Notes under the pieces: model-generated
Told to the model about the DNA's origin: nothing
The model's database searches: none
The model's input: only the letters and a program-made list of their open reading frames with translations
Translations under genes and position numbers: made by a program
Assembly (NCBI RefSeq): GCF_000468755.1
Contig: NZ_AWEZ01000061.1
Coordinates: 80,859 to 144,858, forward strand
Direction: 5' to 3'
Source of the DNA: Olsenella profusa F0195
GTDB taxonomy: Bacteria > Actinomycetota > Coriobacteriia > Coriobacteriales > Atopobiaceae
DNA length: 64,000 bases
In this document: positions 44,663 through 55,327 of the stretch, piece by piece
Position numbering within the stretch: the first letter of the stretch is position 1
How the letters are laid out: each line of letters opens with the position of its first letter

Positions 44663-47600
44663 TTAGTCAAAGCATTCGTCCTTGAGCTTTACGATATGAA
44701 CCGACTCCCCATTATCGCCCATAGTTTCCTTCATGCTAACGTCTTGGGATGGTCCTCCTGCCGGTGCATTCGTATTGCCTGAATAGTAGATCTCACCGTC
44801 CTTAACCTTAGTAACTATTGTCGCGTGGTGCACGCCATCGCCATCATCCCAATACAGTAGATCACCTGGTTGAACTGTTTGGGCAGCTTCCTGAATGTCA
44901 CTCTCGACACGCTCTGTATCGCTTGTGTTGTTCTTGTTATAGGAACCAATATCAATGGTACCGTTCGTATAGCCATTCTTTGGATCACTAAAGTACTCAT
45001 ACTGATCCCTTGCGGCACCCCATGGATTCGACCACGTATATCGATTCCCTCGATCATCGGTTCCCTGCTGTACACCGTAGTGGAAGCCAAACAGATTTCC
45101 TACACCGAGGCGGTTGTCAACCCTGCCAATAAAGTCACCAAATCCATTTGAATAAAGCCAGCTTAGAGGCCCATGGAATTCGTCAGCGGTACACATGAAC
45201 CAATCCTTGCTCATTTGCATTCCACCGGCATATAGGGCCTGAGAGACGAAGTTAGCGCAATTGGACCCAAATGAAGGGTAGTTGGGATTACGCTTGTTAG
45301 GATCATCCGTCGCATATTGATGCGCATAGTCCACCGCATCCTGACGGCTCAGGCCCAGGAGGTCCACGAAGTCCAGCGGCTGCTGGCAGCAGTAGGAGTA
45401 CCTGTTGGCCGTAGCGGGGCGCCGGGCATACCCGCGCAGGGGATCCGCCGACATGAACTGGCCCGTGTTCGGCAAGTACTGGCGTGCCTGCGCATAGAGC
45501 CCCTGCGTCACACCGTCCTTGAGATACCCGGTGTATGAGAACGGGACGTTCAGCACGTCGCTCTCGAACGCGCTGTTGCCGAACTCGTCGTACCCAAAGC
45601 TCGACAGCACGTCACCCTTCTCGTCGAGGATGCGGGAGACGCTCCCGAGGGGATCCTGCGTGACGGATGCCGCTTTGCCCTCGTCCGTGTCCACGGCGAC
45701 GAGGTTGCCGCCACCCCACAGGTAGCTTTGACTCAGATGCCCATCGACGATGGTCTGTGCCAGGTTGTTGCAGGGCCTCGTTGGATCGAGGACGTACTCG
45801 ACGGTATCCGCCGCTCCTTCGGCCAGCTGTCGTCTCGTCGTGCGCCTGCGCAGCATGCCATCGTACGCATAGCGTGCCATACGGCCATCCGCGCGGCGCG
45901 CGCATGCAAGACGGTTGAGGGCATCATACTCGTACGTCGCGTCAGGCTCCCCGTTGACCATGTCCGCGACCAGGTTGCCGCGGCCATCGTAGCGGTAGTC
46001 ATGCTCGCCCTGGGCATCTGTGGCATGTACAAGCTGGTCGAGCGCATTGTAGCTGTAGTCGGTCGTGCCCTTCCGCACATCCTTCAGCCTCGTTCTGTTG
46101 CCAAAGGCGTCGTACTCGTAGGAGCGCAGGGCCTTGCCGTCCCGCGTCACGCCTACCAGGTGGTTGAGCTCGTCGTAGTCATAGGCATACGCGCCTGAGA
46201 GGTCGGGCATGCCGCGGCGCTGGGCGCACACGGCGCTCTTGTTGTCGCACAGGTCGTACGCATACGAGAACTCGTCCAGGGGGCCTGCGGCATCGTAGCT
46301 GGAGAGGTGCGTGAGACGCCCGCGTGCGTCGTGGCCCAGGCGCATGCCGGTGCCGTTGGAGTAGGTGCGTGCGGCCAGGTTGCCGTTCGCGTCATACTCG
46401 TATGCGACGTCAAGGCCCCGCGCATGCACGCCGCTCAGGCGCAGGGCCTCGTCATAGTCGTAGGACGTCCGCATGCCTCCGGGATAGACGACGCTGCGGA
46501 GCTCGTCTCCCCTGCCCCAGTCGTAGCGCATCTCGCGGCCCGCATGGTCACGCGTGCGCGTCATGTTGCCCACCGCGTCGTAGGCAAAGCTCGTCGTGCC
46601 CAGCCAGTCGCGCAGCTCGACGAGGCGCGAGAGGGGGTCGTAGGCCATATGCGTGGTGCGTCCGTCCGCGAAGGTGGCGGCGCTCATCCTCCCCGCACCG
46701 TCAAAGCCGAACGAGGTGACGTACCCATCCGCATCGGTGTGGGCCCTCATGCGCCCCATGGCGTCGTACGCCGCCCGCTCCCGGTTGCCGAGCGCGTCCG
46801 TGATGCAGGTCACGCGGCCAAGCACGTCGCGCTCATACGAGGTCGTGCGAGCATGTGCCGTGCCATCCGAGCCCAGGCGCTCGGCGCGGGTCAGGTTGCC
46901 GAGCGCATCGTGCTGGTAGCGCGTCACGGCACCGGAGGCTTCCACGACCTCCCGCAGCCTGCCGGAGGGCGTATAGGCATACGAGGTGACGTTGCCCTTC
47001 CCATCCGTCTTGGACACCCGATTGCCCATCGCATCGTAACCATATGACTTTGACTGCCCCTGGCTGTTGGCGATCCTCGTGATGCGATTCATGGCATCGT
47101 AGGCGTAGCTCAGCTCATAGCCGTTCTGGCTCGTCTTGCTGGTGATGTTGCGTGCCGCATCGTAGCCGAAGGTGAGGGACGTCCCATCCGGATTGACGAT
47201 CTGGCGCAGCAGGCCATCGGGCAGGTAGTCGTAGCTCGTGACCCTCGACGCCGCGTCCGTCACGCGGGAGAGGTCGCCGAGCGCGGTGTACTCGTAGCTG
47301 GTCGTGCGGCCCAGGGTATCGGTGCACGACGTGAGCCTGCAGGCGGCGTCATACTCTCGCTGCAGCTGGTTGCCCAGGGGATCCACCTCGAGCACGAGGT
47401 TGCCCATGGCGTCATAGCGGTAGTACGTCGTGTTGTCCAGGCCATCGCTCACCGAGCGCACACGGTCAAGCAGGTCATACGTCGCCCGGGTGCTCGTTCC
47501 GTCGGGTAGGAGCATCTTCGTCCGATTGCCGTTGAGATCATACTCGAAGCCCACGGAGATGCCCAGCGCGTTGGTCACCTTGGCCACGTTGCCGCGCGCA

Positions 47601-49861
47601 TCGTACTGGAACGTGGTCGCGGCGCCCGCGGCATCCACATCCCGTATCAGCTGGCCCATGGCGTCGTACTCGCGTCGGCTCTCGTTGCCGTCCTTGTCCA
47701 CAAAGCGGATGGGACGCCCCATGGCGTCATACTCATAGGAGACGGACGTGCCATCGTAGTCGACCATGCGCAGGAGCAGGCCGCATGCATCGTACTTGTA
47801 GCTCCGGTGGTTACCCTCCGCGTTGACCATGCGCGTGACGTTACCGAGCGCGTCATGCTCGAACGACATCCTGTTGCCGTTGGCATCCACCCGCGCGGCA
47901 AGCAGACCCCGTTCGTCGTACTCATAGCGCTCCACGGCGCCCTGTGGTCCCACCGCAGTGGTCATCATGCCAAGCGCGTTGTGCTCGAAGGTCGCAACGG
48001 AGCCATCAGCGCGCGTGATGCTCGTGACATCGCCCTCCTCGTTATGCGAGAAGCGCGTCTCGTTGCCCACCGCGTCGACGGTCCTGAGGATCTGGCCCCG
48101 CTCGTCATACTCGTTGCGGAAGACCATCGTGCCGTCCACGGCACCACGGACGGGCTCATTGAGGGCATTGTACTCGTATGTCGTACGCTCACCCAGCGGG
48201 TTCTCGGCACAGGTGAGGTTACCCACCTCGTCGAACTGGTACCTGCTCGTCAGGCCACGAGGGTTGGTGACACGAGTCTTGAGGTTCTTCTCGCTGTAGT
48301 CCATGCGCTCCACGGCATCGCCACGCCGCACCTCGATCGTGCGGAACAGCCCGTCATGCACGTATGTAGACTCGTTACCCAGTTGGTCGGTCATCGCAAC
48401 CCGCATGCGGTCGTCGTCGTAGGCATACGAGATCACGCCACCGTCGGCAAACTCCTGGCGCACGACACGCCCCTCGGCGTCAAACGCGTTGCGCAGCTCG
48501 GTGATGCCCCGTGCGTTCGTCACCGAGGAAAGGTAGCCATGGGAGTCGTACGAGAACGACGTCCTGGCACCAGACTCCGTCTCCAAACCGGAAACCTGAC
48601 CCTCCTGGGAGGAGAAGGCAAGGTGACGCCCCGTGTCATCGGAGGCATGCACCAATCGGCCCCGTTCGTCGTAGGCAAAGCGGATGACGGGGCCACGCGT
48701 GCTGCGAGCACAGGCAAGCAGGCCATCCCCATCATAGTCGAGAACGACACCCCGACCCAGGCGATCGAGGATGGAGAGGCATCTGCCCTCGGCGTCAAAG
48801 CGATAGCCGATGCCTGATGCCGAGACATAGAGGTAACCCTCGCCCTCGCGCTCCAGCGTGTCCGCCTGACCCAGCAGATGGGTGAAGCCCTCCTCCGGCG
48901 TGCCCAGGAAGATCTCGCCATGGCCGTCCTCCCTGGTAACAACTGCCCGGTTGAGCCCCACAGACAACGAGACAGCAAAGGAATGGATCCAGCCTCTCCC
49001 CAAGGGGGACTCGTGGGTGTTGTGGGAGTTGTAGAACAGGCGCAGCGAGATGCGAGGCCTGCAGTCAAACGCAAGGTAGTCATAGGCATAGATGAAGTTG
49101 CCTGTGGCCAGGTTGACCGGGTCGCCCCCATAGGCGCAGCAGTCGCCACCCTCGCCCATGAGCGCCATGACGACGGACCTCATCAGGTCGCTGGACAGCA
49201 TGTCGGCACCCAGCCTCTGCGCCGCATTCGCATACTTGCCGATGAGGTCCAGCGTCGCCCAGGAGAGATCGGCACCCGACAGGTCATAGGTGCCGGTCGC
49301 AGGATCGTAGCGCACCGCCTCCATGGCCGCCGTGGCCTGGTCGAGGACGTCCATCTCGGATGACGAGGAGGCATAGATCGACGAGTCCGACGCATACGCG
49401 AGCGCCTTCTCAAGCTGCTGACGCAGACGGCCCATGGAGTCCTGGTTTCCCTGCATGACCTGACGCGCATGGCCGCATGCATCGGGATTCTGGTCGCTGT
49501 TGTCGCTGACCCAACGCTCCAGGTCGTCGTTCACGTGCTGGAGGCTGCTGATGCGATTGGCTAGGTCATCGGTGTCTATCACACCCGATCCATCGGCCTC
49601 GAGCTCGGACAGGCGATCAAGGTCCGTCCGCATGTCCGAGCCATACGCCTCGAGAAAGACGGTCTGCTGCATGAGGGCGGGAACCTTCACGCGGCGAAGA
49701 TAGTCGAACATGCTGCGATAGGCCTCACCGTCACACACGTTCGCGTCCGTGGACAGGCCGTTGAGCCGCTCGATCTGGGATTGGCATGCCTGAGCCTGGC
49801 GGCTCACCAGCTGGCTGTTCTCGCTCACTGTTCCCTTGAGCGCCGTAACGTTGATAAGCAT
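44663..49861 (-). CDS. LXG-RHS polymorphic toxin with C-terminal Amidase_6-like hydrolase
   Basis: A 1732-residue protein. Residues 1 to about 215 form a helical LXG-type domain for type VII secretion (GEAYRSMFDYLRRVKVPALM). A DUF6531-like entry (DPVNLATGNFIY, near 246) leads into roughly 1200 residues of YD/RHS repeats (YDALGN, YEYDAMGRP and many others) that would form a cocoon. The core ends NTGQFMSADPLRGYA...PLDFVDLLGL. The tip, residues about 1505-1732, has NPNYPSFGSNCANFVSQALY with nucleophile Cys1535, PGDLLYWDDGDGVHHATIVT with catalytic His, and no other known domain. This matches Amidase_6/papain-like cell-wall or peptide hydrolases. The ATG at 49861 follows GGAG; a start 24 codons upstream is weaker. 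Confidence 0.85.
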   Translation of the reverse strand: MLINVTALKGTVSENSQLVSRQAQACQSQIERLNGLSTDANVCDGEAYRSMFDYLRRVKVPALMQQTVFLEAYGSDMRTDLDRLSELEADGSGVIDTDDLANRISSLQHVNDDLERWVSDNSDQNPDACGHARQVMQGNQDSMGRLRQQLEKALAYASDSSIYASSSSEMDVLDQATAAMEAVRYDPATGTYDLSGADLSWATLDLIGKYANAAQRLGADMLSSDLMRSVVMALMGEGGDCCAYGGDPVNLATGNFIYAYDYLAFDCRPRISLRLFYNSHNTHESPLGRGWIHSFAVSLSVGLNRAVVTREDGHGEIFLGTPEEGFTHLLGQADTLEREGEGYLYVSASGIGYRFDAEGRCLSILDRLGRGVVLDYDGDGLLACARSTRGPVIRFAYDERGRLVHASDDTGRHLAFSSQEGQVSGLETESGARTSFSYDSHGYLSSVTNARGITELRNAFDAEGRVVRQEFADGGVISYAYDDDRMRVAMTDQLGNESTYVHDGLFRTIEVRRGDAVERMDYSEKNLKTRVTNPRGLTSRYQFDEVGNLTCAENPLGERTTYEYNALNEPVRGAVDGTMVFRNEYDERGQILRTVDAVGNETRFSHNEEGDVTSITRADGSVATFEHNALGMMTTAVGPQGAVERYEYDERGLLAARVDANGNRMSFEHDALGNVTRMVNAEGNHRSYKYDACGLLLRMVDYDGTSVSYEYDAMGRPIRFVDKDGNESRREYDAMGQLIRDVDAAGAATTFQYDARGNVAKVTNALGISVGFEYDLNGNRTKMLLPDGTSTRATYDLLDRVRSVSDGLDNTTYYRYDAMGNLVLEVDPLGNQLQREYDAACRLTSCTDTLGRTTSYEYTALGDLSRVTDAASRVTSYDYLPDGLLRQIVNPDGTSLTFGYDAARNITSKTSQNGYELSYAYDAMNRITRIANSQGQSKSYGYDAMGNRVSKTDGKGNVTSYAYTPSGRLREVVEASGAVTRYQHDALGNLTRAERLGSDGTAHARTTSYERDVLGRVTCITDALGNRERAAYDAMGRMRAHTDADGYVTSFGFDGAGRMSAATFADGRTTHMAYDPLSRLVELRDWLGTTSFAYDAVGNMTRTRDHAGREMRYDWGRGDELRSVVYPGGMRTSYDYDEALRLSGVHARGLDVAYEYDANGNLAARTYSNGTGMRLGHDARGRLTHLSSYDAAGPLDEFSYAYDLCDNKSAVCAQRRGMPDLSGAYAYDYDELNHLVGVTRDGKALRSYEYDAFGNRTRLKDVRKGTTDYSYNALDQLVHATDAQGEHDYRYDGRGNLVADMVNGEPDATYEYDALNRLACARRADGRMARYAYDGMLRRRTTRRQLAEGAADTVEYVLDPTRPCNNLAQTIVDGHLSQSYLWGGGNLVAVDTDEGKAASVTQDPLGSVSRILDEKGDVLSSFGYDEFGNSAFESDVLNVPFSYTGYLKDGVTQGLYAQARQYLPNTGQFMSADPLRGYARRPATANRYSYCCQQPLDFVDLLGLSRQDAVDYAHQYATDDPNKRNPNYPSFGSNCANFVSQALYAGGMQMSKDWFMCTADEFHGPLSWLYSNGFGDFIGRVDNRLGVGNLFGFHYGVQQGTDDRGNRYTWSNPWGAARDQYEYFSDPKNGYTNGTIDIGSYNKNNTSDTERVESDIQEAAQTVQPGDLLYWDDGDGVHHATIVTKVKDGEIYYSGNTNAPAGGPSQDVSMKETMGDNGESVHIVKLKDECFD

Positions 49862-50016
49862 GTGCATCACTCCAGCAATGGTGGGCTGCCATACAACTGG
49901 CTTTAAGATTATGGGCAAGTCATTAATGATCACCCATCAACGTTATCTATCAACATAACAACGCCATATGCCTTGAGCAAAGGCGAAACCAAGCTGATGA
50001 CCCCCCGGTCGCTGTC

Positions 50017-50847
50017 TCAGACGAGCCCAAAGTGGACGAAGCCGTTCCAGAGGCCGTCCACGTCCACGCCCGTGGTCACGAAGTCGGCCGCGGCCTTGGC
50101 CTCCTCCCCTCCCGAGCCCATGCAGCAGCTGGCCCCACAGGCCTCAAAGAGCGGGATGTCTATCTTGGTGTCCCCAAAGGCGATGGCGTCGGCGGACGTG
50201 GCACCCAGGTGCTCCAGCAGCAGGCGCACGGAGGCGGCCTTGTCGATGCCGCCCACACCGAGGTCGCCGAAGAGCGCCCGCTCCCCCACACCGCCCCAGG
50301 TATGTGCCTCAAGCTCGGGAAACGCTCGGGCACTGTCCAGATGGTCCTGGTAGCTCCCCAGCACGAAGCTCACCTTGTTGACGTCATCGCGGTAGAGCTC
50401 GCCGCCGAACACGAGGCCGCACATGATCTGGTCGACCTCGAGCTCGTCGGCGTGGGGAGTCCCCTGGCCATGCACATAGGCCTGGAGCGCCGCGCGGGCT
50501 CCCTCCCGGAAGTCCTCGCTGACGTAGAGGCCACTGTTGGACTCCAGGTAGAAGGGCAGATGACGATCGTGCAGCCAATCGATGACCCGCCGTTCCACCT
50601 CGATGGGGATGCCCCTGTGGAAGATGACCGCGCCATCGCTCTCCACGTAGCCTCCGTTGGCCCCGATGAGGCCATCCAGTGCGAGCTCGGCATCGATGGC
50701 CGCCATCTCCGCCTTGCTGCGCCCCGTGCAGGCATACACCCTATGCCCGTTGGCGCGCGCCCGCCCCACGGCGCGGCGCGCGCTTTCGGGCAGCCGATTG
50801 CCGTAGTCCACGAGGGTCCCGTCCACGTCCACAAGGACAACCATCAC
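50017..50847 (-). CDS. Cof-type HAD-IIB sugar phosphatase
   Basis: A 276-residue HAD phosphatase of the Cof/YidA type: nucleophile loop VLVDVDGTLVDYG, ACTGRSK (motif II), GGIDKAASVRLLLEHL and AFGDTKIDIPLFEACG (motif IV). The C2B cap is between. Such enzymes dephosphorylate sugar phosphates or flavin intermediates. It lies between the RHS gene and a lone EIIA-Glc, on the same strand as both, and its 27-base gap to EIIA-Glc suggests co-transcription. Confidence 0.85.
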   Translation of the reverse strand: MMVVLVDVDGTLVDYGNRLPESARRAVGRARANGHRVYACTGRSKAEMAAIDAELALDGLIGANGGYVESDGAVIFHRGIPIEVERRVIDWLHDRHLPFYLESNSGLYVSEDFREGARAALQAYVHGQGTPHADELEVDQIMCGLVFGGELYRDDVNKVSFVLGSYQDHLDSARAFPELEAHTWGGVGERALFGDLGVGGIDKAASVRLLLEHLGATSADAIAFGDTKIDIPLFEACGASCCMGSGGEEAKAAADFVTTGVDVDGLWNGFVHFGLV

Positions 50848-50874
50848 AACACGCCCCCCCTCGAACGATACGAG

Positions 50875-51399
50875 CTACGTCGCAAACGTCACCACGACAT
50901 CGCCGGCATCGACGTCTCCCTCATGCGCCAGATCGACCGAGGCGAGGTCATCGGTGTTCGTGAGCGCCATGATGACCACGGTGTCATGACCCGCGGCGGC
51001 GATCCTCTGCTTGGAGAACGAGAGCAGGGGCTCACCGGCGCTCACATGGGCGCCCTGCTCGGCAAAGACCGTGAAGCCATCGCCATGCATCTCCACCGTG
51101 TCCACGCCCACGTGGATGAGGACCTCGGCGCCAGCGTCACCCGTGATGCCGATGGCATGGAAGTTGGGTGCGCCGGCGGCGGTGAGGGTGCCGGAGACCG
51201 GGGCGTACACCGTCTCGTCCGTGGGTTCGATGCCACAGCCCCTGCCCATGGCCCCACAGCTGAAGACCTCGTCGCTCACGTCCTCCAGCTTGATGACCCT
51301 GCCCGTGACGGGCGCGAGCACCTGCCCCGCCCGTGCGGTGACACCCAAGGCCTCGGGCCGTGTGGGTCCCGCCTTCCTGAATCTGTCAAAGAAACCCAT
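50875..51399 (-). CDS. Glucose-type PTS IIA component (EIIA-Glc)
   Basis: A 174-residue single-domain EIIA of the glucose family: VLAPVTGRVIKLEDVSDEVF, APVSGTLT, FHAIGITGDAGAEVLIHVGVDTVEM with both active-site histidines (FHAIGI and LIHVGV) and the end VVVTFAT. It passes phosphate from HPr to a IIBC partner, which is not encoded here. The start MGFFDRFRK at 51399 is the family-like start. Upstream lie remnants of a GH1 glycosidase and a histidine phosphatase, so it may be a survivor of a beta-glucoside locus or serve a IIBC encoded elsewhere. Confidence 0.9.
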   Translation of the reverse strand: MGFFDRFRKAGPTRPEALGVTARAGQVLAPVTGRVIKLEDVSDEVFSCGAMGRGCGIEPTDETVYAPVSGTLTAAGAPNFHAIGITGDAGAEVLIHVGVDTVEMHGDGFTVFAEQGAHVSAGEPLLSFSKQRIAAAGHDTVVIMALTNTDDLASVDLAHEGDVDAGDVVVTFAT

Positions 51400-51553
51400 G
51401 GTCTTGCTCCCCTCTGCGCGTTCGCGCATCGTGTGATGACGCCTCCTGGCGTCGCTTGCGCCCATGCATCCGCCGGGACGCTAGGCTCGTAGGCCCCGAG
51501 TGGCCTGCGCGGACAGCGCGTCTGCGCAGGCATGCCCGGCGACTCGAGTGCGG

Positions 51554-51703
51554 AGAGGTCGGGTCGATGATCTCCACGCACACGAAGCGTCCCTCCTCGA
51601 AGCGGTAGTGGAAGGTCTGGCAGTTGCAGAATGTCTGGCAGTCCACCTCGAAGAGGGCGAGCCACCGGCGGTAGAAGTCGAGCATGACACCGGCATGGCT
51701 CAC
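51554..51703 (-). pseudogene. C-terminal remnant of a histidine phosphatase (phosphoglycerate mutase-like)
   Basis: The minus-strand text VSHAGVMLDFYRRWLALFEV, NCQTFHYRFEEGRF and VEIIDP matches the C-terminus of histidine-phosphatase-family proteins (VSHGGV motif with the second catalytic His). Nothing of the N-terminal RHGET half is present. It begins exactly where the GH1 remnant ends, indicating a deletion junction. Confidence 0.5.
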
Positions 51704-51790
51704 CATTGCTTGCGATGATCCTCTTATACCACCAGAAGCTGTCCTTACGCGAGCGAGCGTGCCGTTGCCGTCGTTGTCCTTGTCTAGTTG
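51700..51790 (-). pseudogene. C-terminal remnant of a GH1 6-phospho-beta-glucosidase
   Basis: On the minus strand DKDNDGNGTLAR is followed, one frameshift later, by RKDSFWWYKRIIASNGE. This is the GH1 C-terminal signature seen intact near 54450-54545 and 57375-57480 in this window. Only about 30 codons remain. The rest of 51400-52019 shows two short inverted repeats (GTTCCCGGAAC at 51956-51966; GGAACCGTTTCC near 51876) upstream of rpiR, which could be operators. Confidence 0.75.
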
Positions 51791-52019
51791 GTGAGCGGCA
51801 GCACCACAAGCCGGGAGGGACTAGGACGCGACCACGCTTCTCTACCGTATGGCCGCGCTTGTGCCCTGGAGGTATGGAACCGTTTCCCTTTTGCGCTACC
51901 GTATGCCAATGTCTTCGGTTACAGCCCCTACGCTACAACACCAGGGCATTGTCCCGTTCCCGGAACACCGGGATGACCACGTTGGCGGGCGATGTCCTGC
52001 ACGAGGATGGTGATACGAC

Positions 52020-52910
52020 ATGAGCACCATTGATGCGCTACAAAGGACGGGCAGCCTTACGACCAGCGAGCGGGTGGTCGCATCGTACATCCTGGACCAT
52101 CCCGAGGAGACCTCGCGCATCTCGGCCCGCGAGCTTGCCCGGCGCACGTACACCAGCCCCACGACGGTGTTGCGCCTCTCGAAGAAGCTGGGCTTTGCCA
52201 GCTTCAACGACCTCAAGGTCAACATCGTGTCAGACCTCAAGCGTCTGCCCGTGCATGACACGAGCATCCATGCCTCGGACAACGCCCTTGCCGTCATGAA
52301 CAAGATCGCCCAGCTCAAGAAGAGCGTTGTGGAGCGCATGCGGGAAAAGACCTCGCCCGAGCTGCTCCAGCAGGCCGCCGACCTCATCGTCAGCGCCACC
52401 TACGTGGACATCTTTGCGCGAGACACCCCCGCCTCCGCGGCGGACTATGCGTCGCACCAGTTCCTCACCGAGGGACACATAGCCAACGTGTACGAGGACC
52501 TCGACCGCATGGTCTACCTCTCCATGGTCATGCCGCCCGACCACATATGCCTCGTCATGAGCCGCAGCGGAACAGACCAGACGCTGATGCACGTCGTCCA
52601 GAACATCCAGCAGCGCGGGGCGAAGACCATCGCCCTGACGGCAAACCGCACGTCTCCCTTGGCGCGCATGTGTGACATCTCGTTCGAGCTGCTCTTCAGC
52701 CAGGACTCCCATCGCCTGGGCAACATCCTGTTCGCAACGGCCGCAGGCTACCTCTTTGACATGCTCTTCGCGCTGGTCCTCTCGGCCTCGTACGATGACG
52801 TCGTCGGCCTCGTGGACAGCTATAACAGGCTCTACTACGACAAGCTCGACCGTGCCAGGGACAGGGGCAAGCGTACCTCCGACGCCCCCTATGCAGTCGA
52901 TGACCTCTAG
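52020..52910 (+). CDS. RpiR-family regulator of the cellobiose-type PTS operon
   Basis: A 296-residue RpiR-type protein: N-terminal helix-turn-helix (ISARELARRTYTSPTTVLRLSKKLGF) and a SIS domain with IFARDTPASAADYASHQF and LVMSRSGTDQTLMHVV. It probably senses a 6-phospho-beta-glucoside. The ATG at 52020 is preceded by GAGGATGG. It lies 198 bases upstream of the GH1-PTS operon on the same strand; the gap carries TGACCTGTATATGTCA and a GCATTGT/ACAATGC inverted pair (about 52955-53006) that may be its operator. Confidence 0.85.
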   Translation: MSTIDALQRTGSLTTSERVVASYILDHPEETSRISARELARRTYTSPTTVLRLSKKLGFASFNDLKVNIVSDLKRLPVHDTSIHASDNALAVMNKIAQLKKSVVERMREKTSPELLQQAADLIVSATYVDIFARDTPASAADYASHQFLTEGHIANVYEDLDRMVYLSMVMPPDHICLVMSRSGTDQTLMHVVQNIQQRGAKTIALTANRTSPLARMCDISFELLFSQDSHRLGNILFATAAGYLFDMLFALVLSASYDDVVGLVDSYNRLYYDKLDRARDRGKRTSDAPYAVDDL

Positions 52911-52943
52911 CGGCGATGCGGCGGCCTCGTCGTTTGCCCATGA

Positions 52944-54548
<1,605 letters not shown>

Positions 54549-54626
54549 GCTCACGCGCTCCTGCCGCATCCGCGGCACCACTGCACCCCATGGTCCCCGA
54601 CATCACGAGCGCAAGGAGGTGATTTC

Positions 54627-54959
54627 ATGTCAGACAACATTGCACAGGACAACGAGGAGCTCTCGTTCGGTCTCATCGCAGCGTCCGGTGCTGCTCGCAG
54701 CCTTGCCTTCGAGGCGCTCAAGGAGGCCCGCAACGGCAACTTCGACAAGGCGGACGAGCTCATGAGACAGTCCCAGGAGACGTTCGTCTCCGCGCATGAC
54801 ACGCAGACGCAGCTGCTCACGCGCGAGGCGCAGGGCAATCACATCCAGCTCGACGTGATTCTCGTGCACGCCCAGGACCATCTCATGACGTCGATGCTCG
54901 CCCAGGAACTCATCGTTGAGCTCATCAACCTGTACAGGACCAAGCAGGACAAGCAGTGA
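54627..54959 (+). CDS. PTS lactose/cellobiose-family IIA component
   Basis: A 110-residue trimeric EIIA of the lactose/chitobiose family. SFGLIAASGAARSLAFEAL matches the N-terminal helix, and the phospho-accepting His is in VHAQDHLMTSMLAQEL. The start at 54627 has AAGGAGG. The gene lies 78 bases after the GH1 gene. Confidence 0.93.
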   Translation: MSDNIAQDNEELSFGLIAASGAARSLAFEALKEARNGNFDKADELMRQSQETFVSAHDTQTQLLTREAQGNHIQLDVILVHAQDHLMTSMLAQELIVELINLYRTKQDKQ

Positions 54960-55000
54960 CAACGCGTAAATGATGGATGACAACCGAGGAGGTCAGAACG

Positions 55001-55297
55001 ATGAAGGTGCTGCTCGTATGCGCCGCAGGCATGTCAACGAGCATGCTCGTCAAGAAGATGAGGGACTACGCCAAGGACAAGGGCGTCGACCTTGACATCG
55101 ATGCGCGCCCCGTGGGCGAGCTCAAGGATGGCGAGGGTCTCGATGCGGTCCTCCTGGGACCCCAGGTCTCCTATCAGAAGGACAACGTGGTCAAGAAGGT
55201 GGGCGACACGCCCGTGGGCGTCATCCCCATGCTTGACTATGGCCGGCAGAACTGCCCGAACATCTTCAAGCTGATTGACGAGCTCACGTCCAAGTAG
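55001..55297 (+). CDS. PTS lactose/cellobiose-family IIB component
   Basis: A 98-residue EIIB with the phosphocysteine loop LLVCAAGMSTSMLVKKM at the N-terminus and LLGPQVSYQ at the conserved Gly-Pro turn. It receives phosphate from IIA and phosphorylates the sugar at IIC. The start at 55001 has GAGG upstream. Confidence 0.94.
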   Translation: MKVLLVCAAGMSTSMLVKKMRDYAKDKGVDLDIDARPVGELKDGEGLDAVLLGPQVSYQKDNVVKKVGDTPVGVIPMLDYGRQNCPNIFKLIDELTSK

Positions 55298-55327
55298 CAG
55301 ATGCGACAGCGCATGCAGGAGGACTCG

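Noticed and set aside
44663..49861. Repeated short motifs in the RHS gene considered as a CRISPR or tandem-repeat array
   Set aside because: The repeats are degenerate protein-level YD repeats in one open frame, not near-identical DNA repeats with unique spacers.
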